Notes: generated by a model from the letters alone, not told the origin. A stretch of 64,000 nucleotides of DNA from Chryseobacterium indologenes (GCF_018362995.1 NZ_CP074372.1:310001-374000); one strand, 5' to 3'. Shown: positions 7,937-17,664, counted from the stretch's first letter. Program-made: numbers and translations.

Positions 7937-8596
7937 CTAATCAGTTTTTACGTCATTGTCTCCTATGATGTTTTCTGCAGGTAATGCTGTGATAAGCTCA
8001 TGGGTCGTAAGCAATGCATGGGCATAAGTAGGACCGTTCAGAACATGGGCTGCATGCATCATTTCGGAAGTGAAGGCTGCTGTTGCATCTTTTACCAGAG
8101 TTACATGATATCCTAACTCCATAGCAAAACGGGCTGTACTTTCAACACAGGTGTTAGCGAGTAATCCTATAGCGATGACATGGGTGATGTCCCGTTGTTT
8201 GAGCAGCATATCCAGATCTGTATTGGCAAAACCACTTTGCGCCCAGTGTTCCTTGGCGATAATATCTCCTTCCTGAGGGGTAAAATCAGGATGCCATTCT
8301 CCTCCCCAGCTTCCTTTTGCGAAAGAATGACGTTCCATAATACCTATCTGAGTAGGGTTAGGAAATTTCCAGTATTGATAATCCGTAGATTCCCATCGTT
8401 TGTGTGGAACAATAAAGATCTGTATGTCGGCCTGCCTTACAGCTTTTACAATGCTTCGGAGATTATTTAATAAATTGTTACTTTCAGCAACTTCTTTCAC
8501 TCTTGGCCACACTTTCCCACCTTCAGATAGAAAATCATTGTAAGGATCAATAAACAACAAGGCTGTTTTGCTGCGTTCATAGATTGGTGCTTCCAT
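7937..8596 (-). CDS. Isochorismatase-family cysteine hydrolase
   Basis: 219 residues of the isochorismatase-like hydrolase fold. The catalytic triad is visible: D17 in ALLFIDPYNDF, K115 in IIAKEHW and the nucleophile C150 in GLLANTCVESTAR; the family cis-peptide is also in that last loop. Members hydrolyse amides or vinyl ethers (nicotinamide, N-carbamoyl compounds, isochorismate); nothing here fixes the substrate. It is the last gene of a minus-strand operon after the SRPBCC-like gene (24-nt gap) and a cupin. Confidence 0.9.
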   Translation of the reverse strand: MEAPIYERSKTALLFIDPYNDFLSEGGKVWPRVKEVAESNNLLNNLRSIVKAVRQADIQIFIVPHKRWESTDYQYWKFPNPTQIGIMERHSFAKGSWGGEWHPDFTPQEGDIIAKEHWAQSGFANTDLDMLLKQRDITHVIAIGLLANTCVESTARFAMELGYHVTLVKDATAAFTSEMMHAAHVLNGPTYAHALLTTHELITALPAENIIGDNDVKTD

Positions 8597-8620
8597 TTTC
8601 TTTTTTTATTTAATGTAAGA

Positions 8621-9151
8621 TTAATTTTGTCTCAATGCATGCCTCTCAATACTTTTTGCAAACAGAGGAGTCTCGCTTTGATTGTGATGTATAGAGACTG
8701 GCTGTCGCTGGGTTTTAAAAAGTTCAAATGGGATACCCTGCTTTTCCAACCCTTTCATGAAATCCTCAGTGGGTCTGGATACAACTCTGTTGGTAAATTC
8801 ACACGTATTATCATCTATCTTTTTTACGCTCATTTCCCAGTGTACTAAAACAGTAATACGGCCGGTAGGGGTAAAAACATCCGAAACTGACTCCAGAATA
8901 AGATGTGTAGGTTCCGAGACGGTTTCTATATAATGCTGTACCATTGGACTTCCTCCAAGTATTTCTACATTGATAGACATTCTCTTACCATCAGATGAGG
9001 TTGTAACGCCTGCCGAAATGTGAGCAGGAGAGCATGCCTGATATTCGTGCTCCGGAAGGGTGAAGCACCACTCCGGAATGTTGATTTTTTCAATCGGTGC
9101 GTTGATCACAGCAGAAAAGCTTGAGTCAACAATAATTGGTTTATTTTCCAT
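8621..9151 (-). CDS. Hypothetical SRPBCC-like protein
   Basis: 176 residues without signal peptide. The opening FSAVINAPIEKIN and the alternating strands up to about residue 130 (ILESVSDVF, GRITVLVHWEMS, CEFTNRVVSRP) suggest a START/SRPBCC-type ligand-binding fold, but no signature is decisive. It sits between a periplasmic cupin and a cysteine hydrolase with gaps of 39 and 24 nt, so it probably belongs to the same small-molecule pathway. Function not known; fold call is tentative. Confidence 0.6.
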   Translation of the reverse strand: MENKPIIVDSSFSAVINAPIEKINIPEWCFTLPEHEYQACSPAHISAGVTTSSDGKRMSINVEILGGSPMVQHYIETVSEPTHLILESVSDVFTPTGRITVLVHWEMSVKKIDDNTCEFTNRVVSRPTEDFMKGLEKQGIPFELFKTQRQPVSIHHNQSETPLFAKSIERHALRQN

Positions 9152-9190
9152 GATAATTATACTTTAATTCATTTTAGTACATCAGTGAAT

Positions 9191-9685
9191 TTATTTTTGT
9201 TTTCCTTTATTCCTGGGATCATCCAAAGGATTCATATAGCTTATTCCTAAAGGTCCATAGGCACTTACCTGAGTTTCATAACTACCTGATTTAGCCCAAT
9301 GAAAATGCGGTGTATTTCCGGGAAGAACCACAACACTTCCCGGTGGATAAGCCTTTAATTGAGCAGCATCGAACTTTTCGCCTATGCCAATATAAAATAC
9401 ACCGCTTATGACTGTATATATTCTGTTTTCGGGATGTTTATGGGGAAGCAGTATCACATCAGCAGGTACTCTTACCCGAACGACATAAGGTGCTACCTTT
9501 TTCGGATCTCCTATCAGTACAGCAAGACGGGCTTCCGGTGGAAATGCCGGAAATGCAGACCATTTGATATTTTCTGCATAGATATCACCTAATTCATTAT
9601 TGGATAAACTTTGAGCATTAGTCCGGTTTGTACTTAGAAATGCTGTGATGCAAAGCAGAGTTATGAAGTAATTTGTTTTTTTCAT
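9191..9685 (-). CDS. Exported cupin-domain protein
   Basis: 164 residues with a signal peptide (residues 1-24, ending TNAQ). A single cupin barrel covers about 55-150: LPHKHPENRIYTVISG gives the first His-His-Glu metal-binding motif and PGNTPHFHWAK the second. Metal-dependent lyase, dioxygenase or binding roles are all possible. It is the first gene of the three-gene operon; an inverted repeat and a Crp-like palindrome lie 98-162 nt upstream. Confidence 0.82.
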   Translation of the reverse strand: MKKTNYFITLLCITAFLSTNRTNAQSLSNNELGDIYAENIKWSAFPAFPPEARLAVLIGDPKKVAPYVVRVRVPADVILLPHKHPENRIYTVISGVFYIGIGEKFDAAQLKAYPPGSVVVLPGNTPHFHWAKSGSYETQVSAYGPLGISYMNPLDDPRNKGKQK

Positions 9686-9982
9686 TTTTTAGAAATTAAT
9701 TATTGTAGTGAAAACCGACAGGAATTGGACTTTGATTGTCTCATTACTTTTACCTGATCGATTGTATTCGGATGAATTTTAATACCGAAAAAATTACAGA
9801 ACAAAATTCGGTAGAGTCTGGCAATGGATTACGTGACCTACATCACATAAACAGGGTGCTCAGCTATTATAATGGGTACAGTAAGTGGGGGAGATCAAAC
9901 AAAAATGCCAAGTAAAAATGATAACTTTTACTTGGCGTTTTCTTGTTGTTAAGACTGAAGAAGCTGAGAAAATAAAATATTC
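9686..9982. promoter_or_regulatory. Upstream region of the cupin operon with two palindromes
   Basis: 9783-9813 holds TACCGAA / TTCGGTA arms separated by 17 nt. 9833-9846 holds GTGA-CCTACA-TCAC, an exact fit to the half-sites of a Crp-type operator, flanked by C and A. Either could control the minus-strand operon starting at 9685. The open frame at 9885-10067 overlaps the terminator hairpin and is not a gene. Confidence 0.4.
9907..9936. terminator. Bidirectional-looking terminator hairpin
   Basis: GCCAAGTAAAA / TTTTACTTGGC, 11-bp perfect stem with an 8-nt loop, followed by TTTTCTTG on the plus side and TTTTTG on the minus side. It lies 46 nt after the stop of the minus-strand GNAT gene and most likely ends that transcript. 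Confidence 0.75.
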
Positions 9983-10459
9983 TTATCCGGGAATATATTT
10001 CATCCTGATTTCTTCAGAAGAAGTACTGGTAACTTCCTCAAATCCTATTTTCCGATACAGATTGTAAGCTTTATCATTTCCGGGAGTAACCTCAAGAATG
10101 ATTTCAATGCCATTAAAGTTCTGACAGGCTTCGGCAATAACAGCTTCAATCAATCCCTGACCGATATTTTTCCCCTGAAACTCTTTTTTGACATACATCT
10201 GGTAAATACTTCCGGTATTGTTTTCATTTTTAACAAACGTACAGATGCCGACAATTTCATTCTGTGCGAAAGCTCCATATACAAACCTTTCCGGTGTTTC
10301 TTCTTCAATATCGCTTTCTATCCGGAATTTTTTAATACTCAGAGCTTCCTGGTAGTTTGCGCCAAAGGCTTCAGGGAACTTTTCCAGACTTTCCAAACGG
10401 ATAGCCCTGTAAATTTTACTTTCTTCAGGCAGAAGTTTTCGATAATTAATATTTATCAT
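9983..10459 (-). CDS. GNAT family N-acetyltransferase
   Basis: The chosen start at 10459 gives 158 residues beginning MININYRKLLPEES, which matches the usual family start; an ATG at 10489 would add ten unconserved residues. The GNAT core is plain: IYQMYVKKEFQGKNIGQGL is the acetyl-CoA pyrophosphate-binding loop (Q/R-x-x-G-x-G/A form) and NLYRKIGFEEV is the closing motif. Acetyl-CoA-dependent transfer to an amine; substrate unknown. Single-gene unit, followed by the hairpin at 9907. Confidence 0.88.
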   Translation of the reverse strand: MININYRKLLPEESKIYRAIRLESLEKFPEAFGANYQEALSIKKFRIESDIEEETPERFVYGAFAQNEIVGICTFVKNENNTGSIYQMYVKKEFQGKNIGQGLIEAVIAEACQNFNGIEIILEVTPGNDKAYNLYRKIGFEEVTSTSSEEIRMKYIPG

Positions 10460-10869
10460 AGTTATTGATGCGTTGTTATCCGGATACAAATGTGTATATT
10501 ATTTTGAATTTTCCCCTTAATCTGATAGGTTGAATTTCAATAATTATATTAAAATTTTCAAACTAGCCGATCTATTTGTAACAAATTTCATTTCAGATAG
10601 TCTTATTATAAAGAAAAACAGACTTTTTGATCGGAATAGTTTACAGAAACCGTTCAAAAAACTTAAGAAGATGTCTGTTTAAGGGGGAAAATTTTAGTAC
10701 TTTATTTAAATGTTACATTTTTGCAAAATTAACTGCTTATTTCATAATAAGCATGATAATTTATGTATATTTATAACACTTATTGGGGAATAATATAGAA
10801 TAACAGTAGAAATTTATCAACATATTTCAATGGAATATGTATAGGTAGATATAGGGAAAAGTGGAGCTG
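10460..10869. other. Intergenic region upstream of the tandem TPR-HTH genes
   Basis: No gene seen. A 7-bp inverted repeat TGCTTAT / ATAAGCA with a 6-nt spacer lies at 10734-10753, 117 nt before the ATG at 10870, and could be an operator. No exact TAnnTTTG element was found. Confidence 0.4.
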
Positions 10870-12363
10870 ATGGAAAGAATTAGTTTGATCATTCTTACGA
10901 ATAAAAAAATACATTCAAAGGATATAAAAAAAATAATAGCCTGTACAATCTGCATAGGGTTATTTTTATGTATGCTTTCATGCAGCGGTGATTCTCGGGA
11001 TCAAGAAAGAGAAAATTTTGATACTTCTTTGTTAAACCAGACTTCGGACCTTCAGTTGTCAGGGGAATATGAAGTGCTTATCCGGCTGAATATAAAATAC
11101 CTGAAAAAGGCTGCAAAAATGAAATATAAAGCTGGAAAAGGCCTTTGCTACCTGAATATGGCAGGGGTGAATGTTTCAGCAGGAAATTATGATAAAGCCC
11201 GTTTTTTTTTCAACAAAGCGGAGAAAGATTTGAAAAACTCTGAGAATAGCTATCATAAAGCAGCATTCTATAATGACTACAGTCTGTATTATTCTCATCT
11301 TAAACTAAATGACAAGGCTATTGAATGCAATAATAAAGCATTCTATTATCTAAAACAGGCCCAAAAAACAAGTCTTACTCAAAAACTTCTTCCAAGGCTG
11401 TATGTAAACAAAGGGATTTACTATGCATGGAAAGGGTGGTTCGGAACTTCTCTAAAATGTTTTAACAAAGCGAATGTACTGGAAAACTCGGCCTATAGCA
11501 ATTGTATGGTTGCCCAATACTATTTATTTGTCCATAAACCAGATTCTGCCGGAATATATATTGAGCGTGCAGATGAGAAGATGCTAAGTCAAAAGACAAC
11601 CGACGTAGAATCTCTCTGGGTTTACTATACCATGGGATATTACTATAACGAAGTGGATAACAGCGAGGAGGCCGAGAAAGCACTCAGGAAAGCCTTAGAC
11701 ATCAATATTAAAACAAGGCGTACATATTCTTCGCATATCAAAGAGGTTTATAAGGCACTGGCAGAACTGTATAAAAAAAAGAACGACGGAGGAAAGGCTT
11801 ATTTCTATCTGAAGAAGTATATGGAAGAAGAAGGGAGGTTTGACGCCGCCCGATTTACCACGATGAATAAGGCAACCGAAGATTTTATTTCTGAAGTAAA
11901 GCAGGAGTCGGATTGGCATAAGAATGATCTTCCGCTGTTTATTGCCTTGTCTATCAGTGTTCTTACCTTTTCAGGAGTATATGTACGGAAGATAATTAAC
12001 AATTTAAGGCTAAAGAAAAACTCCCTGAAAGAAGAAACGGATGAGCTGAAAAATCATGTGGAAACCAAGCAGCTGGAAGAAGTAATAGAACTTGCCAAGA
12101 GGAATGATTCTTCTTTTTTACTAAAATTCAAAGAACTGTATCCTGATTTTATAAAAGCGCTTTTGAAAATAAATCCTGACCTTGAAAATTCAGAACTGAC
12201 TTTCTGTGCCATGCTGAAACTACGCTTCTCATCCAAAGAAATTGCAGACTATACTTTTGTACAGCACAAATCTGTACAACAGAAAAAATACAGGATCAGA
12301 AAAAGATTGAGTATCCCCGGAGAAACAGATATTTATGACTTTTTTGAAAACTTAACTGAATAA
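10870..12363 (+). CDS. Membrane-spanning TPR regulator with C-terminal HTH (copy 2)
   Basis: 497 residues from the ATG at 10870 (a GTG at 10861 would add three). A signal segment with lipobox-like MLSC ends near residue 37; TPR helices run from about 55 to 330; one membrane helix lies at about 354-374 (LFIALSISVLTFSGVYV); a short coiled linker follows; and the C-terminal helix-turn-helix is at about 441-487 (RFSSKEIADYTFVQHKSVQQ then KKYRIRKRL). Topology is inferred as periplasmic TPR sensor, one crossing, cytoplasmic DNA binding. It is followed after 153 nt by a close paralogue, showing a tandem duplication. Confidence 0.84.
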   Translation: MERISLIILTNKKIHSKDIKKIIACTICIGLFLCMLSCSGDSRDQERENFDTSLLNQTSDLQLSGEYEVLIRLNIKYLKKAAKMKYKAGKGLCYLNMAGVNVSAGNYDKARFFFNKAEKDLKNSENSYHKAAFYNDYSLYYSHLKLNDKAIECNNKAFYYLKQAQKTSLTQKLLPRLYVNKGIYYAWKGWFGTSLKCFNKANVLENSAYSNCMVAQYYLFVHKPDSAGIYIERADEKMLSQKTTDVESLWVYYTMGYYYNEVDNSEEAEKALRKALDINIKTRRTYSSHIKEVYKALAELYKKKNDGGKAYFYLKKYMEEEGRFDAARFTTMNKATEDFISEVKQESDWHKNDLPLFIALSISVLTFSGVYVRKIINNLRLKKNSLKEETDELKNHVETKQLEEVIELAKRNDSSFLLKFKELYPDFIKALLKINPDLENSELTFCAMLKLRFSSKEIADYTFVQHKSVQQKKYRIRKRLSIPGETDIYDFFENLTE

Positions 12364-12516
12364 AGAATTTCATCACAATAAAAAATACCGGATTCTGTTT
12401 TATAAAAGAATTTATTATTGATTTCAGCAGGAACATCATTAAAGAATTTAAAAAAATTATTCTGAGAGATTTTTAATCCTAATTTATACAGGAATTTAGC
12501 TTAAATAGAGAAACAT

Positions 12517-13941
12517 ATGACACGTATTTTTCTTGTTGTTTTACTTATTATTTTGGTTTCGTGCCATTCTCATTCAAAGAAAGAGGCTGAAAAGAAATTT
12601 GATGTTTCCCTGCTGCAACAGAATGAGCAATTCAGAGTGGCGGGAGAATATGACTCTCTGATCAATCTCAACAAAAAGTATTACAAACTGGCTGATAAAA
12701 TAAATTATGCAGACGGAAAAGCGCTGTGCTATATCAATCTGGCAGAACTTAATATTTCTTTAGAAAACTTTCAGAAGTCCCAGATTCTTTTCGATAATGC
12801 AAAAGAAATCCTGGATCAATCAGAAGATGATCTGCATAAAGCCAGATTTTATAATGTCTATGGCCGTTTCAATATGGAGCTCCGAAGAATTGACAAAGCT
12901 TTTCAATATAATAATGAAGCCATGAGCCTGATCCAGAAAAGTGGTCAGTCTGAGCTTAAAAATGATCTTCTTTTCAGTATTTATTTCAGGCAGGCTATCT
13001 ATTTTATCCAAAAAAAGAATTACGAAAAAGCACTTGAATATTTTCACAAAGCCAAAAAGCTGGATAACTCAGGTCTTACGGATTGTGCTATAGGTGATTA
13101 TGTTTATATGCATAAAAATAAAGACTCTGCATACAAATATGTAAGCACTGCTTACGATAAAGCCAATATAAGAGGGAAGGATGACGGGATAGCATTGTAT
13201 GCCAATACTATTATGGGAGAATATTTTCTTACCAACAAACAATACGACAAGGCAGAAGAAACGCTTAAAAAAGCTCTGAAGATCAATGAGAAAACTAAAC
13301 GTATCTATGCCTACTACGGAAAGTATATCTATAACGATCTCAGAGTGTTGTATGAACGCACGGGAGATAAAGAAAAAGCATATTTCTACCTGAAAGGCTA
13401 TACAGATGCTTATTATAAAACCAATACGTCTTTACTGGCTACAATTAATCAGGATATGGAATCTTTTATTACGGGGGCCCAAAAGGATGCTGAACATCAT
13501 AAAAGTAAGATATACTGGATTGTCTTTCTGTCACTTGCCGGTCTTTCTCTGCTGGGATTGTATGCCTGGAGAATTATCAGGGCTTTAGGGAAAAGAAAAG
13601 AGGTGCTTGCTATAGAAGCTGAAAATCTTAAAATCAGGATGAATGATAATAAACAGGAAGAGGTCTTAGAGCTTGGTAAGAAGAATGATCCTGAATTTCT
13701 GAACCGTTTTAAGGAAGTTTATCCTGAATTTATAGATCAACTTTTAACAATTAATCCTAATCTTGAAAGTTCTGAATTGATTTTTTGTGCAATGCTGAAA
13801 CTGCATTTTACATCCAAAGAAATTGCAAGCTATACTTTAGTTCAGCACAGAAGTGTCCAGCAAAAAAAATACAGAATAAGAAAGAAACTGAATATTCCGG
13901 GAGAAACAGATATTTATCATTTCTTTGATACCTTGAAATAA
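12517..13941 (+). CDS. Membrane-spanning TPR regulator with C-terminal HTH (copy 3)
   Basis: 474 residues. The signal peptide ends in a good lipobox, LVSC (Cys at 16), so the N-terminus may be lipidated on the outer face of the inner membrane. TPR helices cover about 35-310, the membrane helix about 330-352 (WIVFLSLAGLSLLGLYAW), and the helix-turn-helix about 417-464 (HFTSKEIASYTLVQHRSVQQ, KKYRIRKKL). The C-terminal 60 residues are nearly the same as in copy 2, while the TPR part has diverged more, so the two may share DNA targets but sense different partners. No target gene is fixed by position. Confidence 0.84.
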   Translation: MTRIFLVVLLIILVSCHSHSKKEAEKKFDVSLLQQNEQFRVAGEYDSLINLNKKYYKLADKINYADGKALCYINLAELNISLENFQKSQILFDNAKEILDQSEDDLHKARFYNVYGRFNMELRRIDKAFQYNNEAMSLIQKSGQSELKNDLLFSIYFRQAIYFIQKKNYEKALEYFHKAKKLDNSGLTDCAIGDYVYMHKNKDSAYKYVSTAYDKANIRGKDDGIALYANTIMGEYFLTNKQYDKAEETLKKALKINEKTKRIYAYYGKYIYNDLRVLYERTGDKEKAYFYLKGYTDAYYKTNTSLLATINQDMESFITGAQKDAEHHKSKIYWIVFLSLAGLSLLGLYAWRIIRALGKRKEVLAIEAENLKIRMNDNKQEEVLELGKKNDPEFLNRFKEVYPEFIDQLLTINPNLESSELIFCAMLKLHFTSKEIASYTLVQHRSVQQKKYRIRKKLNIPGETDIYHFFDTLK

Positions 13942-13953
13942 TTACAAAAAAAA

Positions 13954-13980
13954 ACTGTCTGATTTATCAGGTCAGACAGT
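13954..13980. terminator. Hairpin just after the third TPR-HTH gene
   Basis: ACTGTCTGA / TCAGACAGT perfect stem, 12 nt after the stop at 13941. The T-run lies on the minus-strand side (nine As precede the stem on plus), so on the plus strand it may work as an mRNA 3' stabiliser more than as an efficient terminator. Confidence 0.5.
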
Positions 13981-14399
13981 ACTCGAAAATATTCTCTTTT
14001 CACCACTTGGATTTTTTTAGTGGTCTCTGGGTCAAATATGAAAATTTTTAACGAAAACAGAAAAAAACACTCTACTACATGGGTACTACATCGTGTATTT
14101 GTGTTTTTAAATCGCTGATACATAATGAGTTGTTTTTGTTGGTTGTTTTGGAGGTTTATTTATGAAAAAAAAGCTGATGATTCTAAACTGCTTCATTTTT
14201 TTAGCTCATATTTTTTATAATTTATCTTTTTGACTGTTGCTCAAGTAGCATTTAAGTATTACTTTCTTTCTGATTTTCAATTTCTTTTTTCGGTCACCTT
14301 TTGATCAGAATATTCAAAATATTTTATTCTTTAAAACTCTGCTGATTGATGAATATAAAAGAAGTGAAATATAAATTATTGATAATTAATAACTTATGA

Positions 14400-14432
14400 T
14401 AAAGGTGTATCTGTGTAGTATCACCTTTTTTT
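14400..14432 (+). terminator. Terminator-like hairpin
   Basis: AAAGGTG / CACCTTT arms with a 14-nt loop and a following run of Ts. It may end the TPR-HTH transcript far downstream of its stop or isolate the metalloprotease promoter. Confidence 0.5.
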
Positions 14433-14618
14433 GTTTTTTATTAAAAATATATAAGTTTTGTAGAGGGTTTTATTGTGAATGTTATACGATATGTTTGGTT
14501 TTGTTGAATTTATGATAATGGTGTCTTTGTGTTAAGATAACTATAGAAGAATAGAAACTGAAACAATCTTTGAATAAATATTTTCAATGAACTTTCCAAA
14601 ATAACTTTAAATAAATCT

Positions 14619-17600
14619 ATGAAAAAAAGAATTTTATTCGTTTGCGCATTAGCGTCTTGTTTTACGGTTTTCAATGCTCAGAGATGGGAATCTGTTTCTC
14701 AAAAATCTTCGGGTATAAGAGAAGGAGTCGAAGTGCAGCATTCTTACAGAGTTGATCTGAAGTCTCTGAGAGAAATGTTGAAAAATGCTGAAGAGACGGG
14801 AAAAAATGCACGTCCTGTTATTATTTCTTTACCAACAGCAGAAGGAAAAATTGAAAAATTTGCGGTCTATAGCAATCCTGTAATGGATCAATCTCTTGTA
14901 GACAGATATCAGCTGGGATCCTATGTAGGAATTGGCGTGGATGATGCTTCTAAGTATTTAAGATTCAGTACATCTCCTACAGATATGCAGTCTATGATCA
15001 TTAAAGACGGTATATTTCAGTTTATAGAACCTATAAGTGCAGATAAGCAGACTTATGGCGTTTTTTATAAAACAAAGGAAAAAGGAGATGTGCATGGGTT
15101 TGAATGTGATACGGAGCATGATCTTAAAGAGATTGGTAAACTGGTGGAAAACGGAAAAAAGATGCTTTCCAATGTAGGAATTACCAACAGACCTACTAAT
15201 ACGAAATACAGAACTTTCAGAATGGCTATGGCTGTTACCGGTGAATATACACAATTTCACGGAGGTACGGTTGCCGGAGCTGTCGCTGCAATCAATAATA
15301 CAATGACAAGGATCAATGGGGTTTTTGAGAGAGATTTTGGAGCTCACTTTAATGTGTTGGATCTTCCGGGAATTATTTATACAGATCCTGCTACCGATTT
15401 TTATATACCTCAGGCAGCAGCAGGAGATCCGTCATTAAACTTACAGCTGCAACAAAAGCTGACGGCAGATGTTGGAAATGCCAATTATGATATTGGGCAC
15501 GTATTTCATCGCAATGTAGGACAAAGCAGAAATGGAAATGCCGGAGGAATAGGAATTGTTTGTACAAATCCTGCCACTAATACCTCCTTAGGAAAAGGTG
15601 CCGCTTTTTCAATGAGCCCTGACCCTGTAGGAGAGGTATTTGACTTAATGGCAGCTCACGAAATGGGACACCAGCTGGGAGCCAACCATACCTTCTCTAT
15701 GAGAACTGAAGCTTCCGGTGCCAATGTAGAGCCTTGGGGAGGAACAACGATCATGGGATATCCGGGAATTACTCAGGATAATATTCAGGCCAATATGGAT
15801 GGATATTTCCATTATAAATCTATTTCCCAGGTATTGAATAACCTCGAATCTAAAGTAGGATGTGGTGTTGCTGTTGATATCATAAACAATACCGCACCGG
15901 TAATTACACCTTTGGCTAATTATTCTATTCCTAAAGGAACTGCCTATTATCTGGATGCTGTAGCAGTAGATGCAGAAAGTGATCTTGTTACCTATACATG
16001 GGAACAGTACAACAGTGTAGGAGACAGGAATACCATTTCCGGAGATAGCGGATGGGGCTATAATGCAGAAGGAGCTATCGCGAGATCTTTACCGGGAACA
16101 GCTAACAGCAGAAGATATTTCCCTAAGCTGGAAACTGTATTGAATGGCGTACTGACAGATAAACAGGTATGGGAAACCGTTTCCTATATCCCAAGAACAT
16201 TGAACTATGCAGTAACTGTAAGAGATCAGAATGCATTAAGACCAATGACTTCCACTGCTGAAACAGTTGTAACAGTAGGTAATGACGGACCTTTCAAATT
16301 CAGTGGACTTACCACAACATCTGTTTTATATAATGATGCTTCCAATACCATCACATGGGATGCTGCAAACACCAATAACGCTCCTTATAATGTCGTTGCT
16401 GTAAAAATAGATTATACAACCAATAACGGGGCTACATGGACAGATCTGGTAGCTTCTACACCCAATACGGGAAGTTATGCTGTACAAATGCCGGCTAATG
16501 TAACGGGGACTGTTAAATTAAGAATATCAGCCATAGGTAATATTTTCTATGCTGTATCTCCGGCTGTAACAGTAGGAACGGCTCCTACTTCTACTGCCGT
16601 TGCTCCAACGGGAGTTTCTGCAATAGAGACAGAAGTTTTAAAAACAACGGCGAGAATATCGTGGAATAAATTACCGGGAGCCACTTACTCTGTCAATTAC
16701 AGAAAAGTAGGGGCTGCAAGCTGGTCGAATACAACAAGTGCTGCCAACTCTGTATTGTTGTCAAATCTTGAAGATGAAACCAATTATGAAGTACAGGTAG
16801 CTGCTGTTGTGAATAGTGTTCCTGGAGCATTCTCTACTAATTATGCCTTTAAAACAAAAGGGTTGAGAACGGGTTCAGATTATTGTTTAATGACTACAGG
16901 AGGAAATGGTGGAAGCTTTAATAGTGGTCTTGTAAAATTGACATTATCTAACCTGGCTTATGTATACACCGGATTGGATGTTTATAAAACATATCTTGAC
17001 TTTAGTGAAGATGCAACTAAAGTTGTTAATTTAACAAAAGGAACTCAGTACACCGCAAGCTTTAGAAACCTTGCAGGCGGAAACTATAATGATTGGCTTG
17101 AAATCTGGATAGATTACAACAGAAACGGAGTCTTTGAAAACTCTGAAAAAGTAGTGACCAGTGGAGCTCTTCCTTTCTTTGCTGCCGCTGCTCAGGCTTA
17201 CCTTCGTGATGGAAATGTGACATTTACAGTGCCTGATACGGCGTACTCTGGTGAAAAATTGTTGAGAATGAGAGTTGCAAGTACTTTCTTTAATGCAGCC
17301 AGCGGACCTTGCGGAAGTCCTACCGTACCTGTAACTGGTGGTGGAATCGTTTCTGTAGGTTCTTTCAGAGATTTTTCTGTGAAGATTTCGGAAAATGCTA
17401 ACCTTGCTGTGAGAGATATTGTAGACACAAAATCTTACGAAGTATCTGTTTATCCTAACCCTGCAGATACATTTGTAGAAGTGAAAAACCTTAAAGGTAA
17501 AGCAGATTACAAAATCTACAGTGCTGACGGAAGACTAGTTCAGGAAGGTAAAATTGATGGAAAGATCAACGTTGCTTCTTTGGTAAAAGGAATGTATGTG

Positions 17601-17654
17601 ATCTCTATAAAAGATGATAAGGATACTTATAATACTAAGTTAATCAAGAAATAA
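14619..17654 (+). CDS. Secreted reprolysin-type zinc metalloprotease with T9SS sorting domain
   Basis: 1011 residues. Signal peptide 1-20 (ending FNAQ); propeptide-like region to about 190; metzincin catalytic domain about 195-420 with the full zinc motif HEMGHQLGANH at 347-357 (ligands H347, H351, H357; catalytic E348) and the following Met-turn candidate in TTIMGYPG. A fibronectin type III domain covers about 665-750, a GEVED domain about 760-930 (WLEIWIDYNRNGVFENSEK), and the last ~75 residues (VYPNPA...KGMYVISIKDD...KLIKK) are a type A T9SS C-terminal sorting domain. It should therefore be exported across the outer membrane and anchored or released. Preceded by a 677-nt gap and followed by hairpins, so it is a single-gene unit. 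Confidence 0.95.
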   Translation: MKKRILFVCALASCFTVFNAQRWESVSQKSSGIREGVEVQHSYRVDLKSLREMLKNAEETGKNARPVIISLPTAEGKIEKFAVYSNPVMDQSLVDRYQLGSYVGIGVDDASKYLRFSTSPTDMQSMIIKDGIFQFIEPISADKQTYGVFYKTKEKGDVHGFECDTEHDLKEIGKLVENGKKMLSNVGITNRPTNTKYRTFRMAMAVTGEYTQFHGGTVAGAVAAINNTMTRINGVFERDFGAHFNVLDLPGIIYTDPATDFYIPQAAAGDPSLNLQLQQKLTADVGNANYDIGHVFHRNVGQSRNGNAGGIGIVCTNPATNTSLGKGAAFSMSPDPVGEVFDLMAAHEMGHQLGANHTFSMRTEASGANVEPWGGTTIMGYPGITQDNIQANMDGYFHYKSISQVLNNLESKVGCGVAVDIINNTAPVITPLANYSIPKGTAYYLDAVAVDAESDLVTYTWEQYNSVGDRNTISGDSGWGYNAEGAIARSLPGTANSRRYFPKLETVLNGVLTDKQVWETVSYIPRTLNYAVTVRDQNALRPMTSTAETVVTVGNDGPFKFSGLTTTSVLYNDASNTITWDAANTNNAPYNVVAVKIDYTTNNGATWTDLVASTPNTGSYAVQMPANVTGTVKLRISAIGNIFYAVSPAVTVGTAPTSTAVAPTGVSAIETEVLKTTARISWNKLPGATYSVNYRKVGAASWSNTTSAANSVLLSNLEDETNYEVQVAAVVNSVPGAFSTNYAFKTKGLRTGSDYCLMTTGGNGGSFNSGLVKLTLSNLAYVYTGLDVYKTYLDFSEDATKVVNLTKGTQYTASFRNLAGGNYNDWLEIWIDYNRNGVFENSEKVVTSGALPFFAAAAQAYLRDGNVTFTVPDTAYSGEKLLRMRVASTFFNAASGPCGSPTVPVTGGGIVSVGSFRDFSVKISENANLAVRDIVDTKSYEVSVYPNPADTFVEVKNLKGKADYKIYSADGRLVQEGKIDGKINVASLVKGMYVISIKDDKDTYNTKLIKK

Positions 17655-17664
17655 CACAAATGAA

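Larger units (their letters stand above)
13942..14618. other. 677-nt intergenic region with two hairpins
   Basis: No gene supported. A perfect 9-bp hairpin is at 13954-13980 and a terminator-like stem at 14400-14432. A TATGTTTG word at 14490-14497 fits TAnnTTTG and could be a distal promoter of the metalloprotease gene at 14619, though its -33 partner is poorly spaced. The rest is AT-rich without clear structure. Confidence 0.5.

Noticed and set aside
9885..10067. 60-codon plus-strand open frame
   Set aside because: It covers the terminator hairpin and overlaps the end of the GNAT gene.
14958..15347. 129-codon minus-strand open frame
   Set aside because: Shadow of the metalloprotease gene, whose catalytic and sorting domains are intact in the plus frame.
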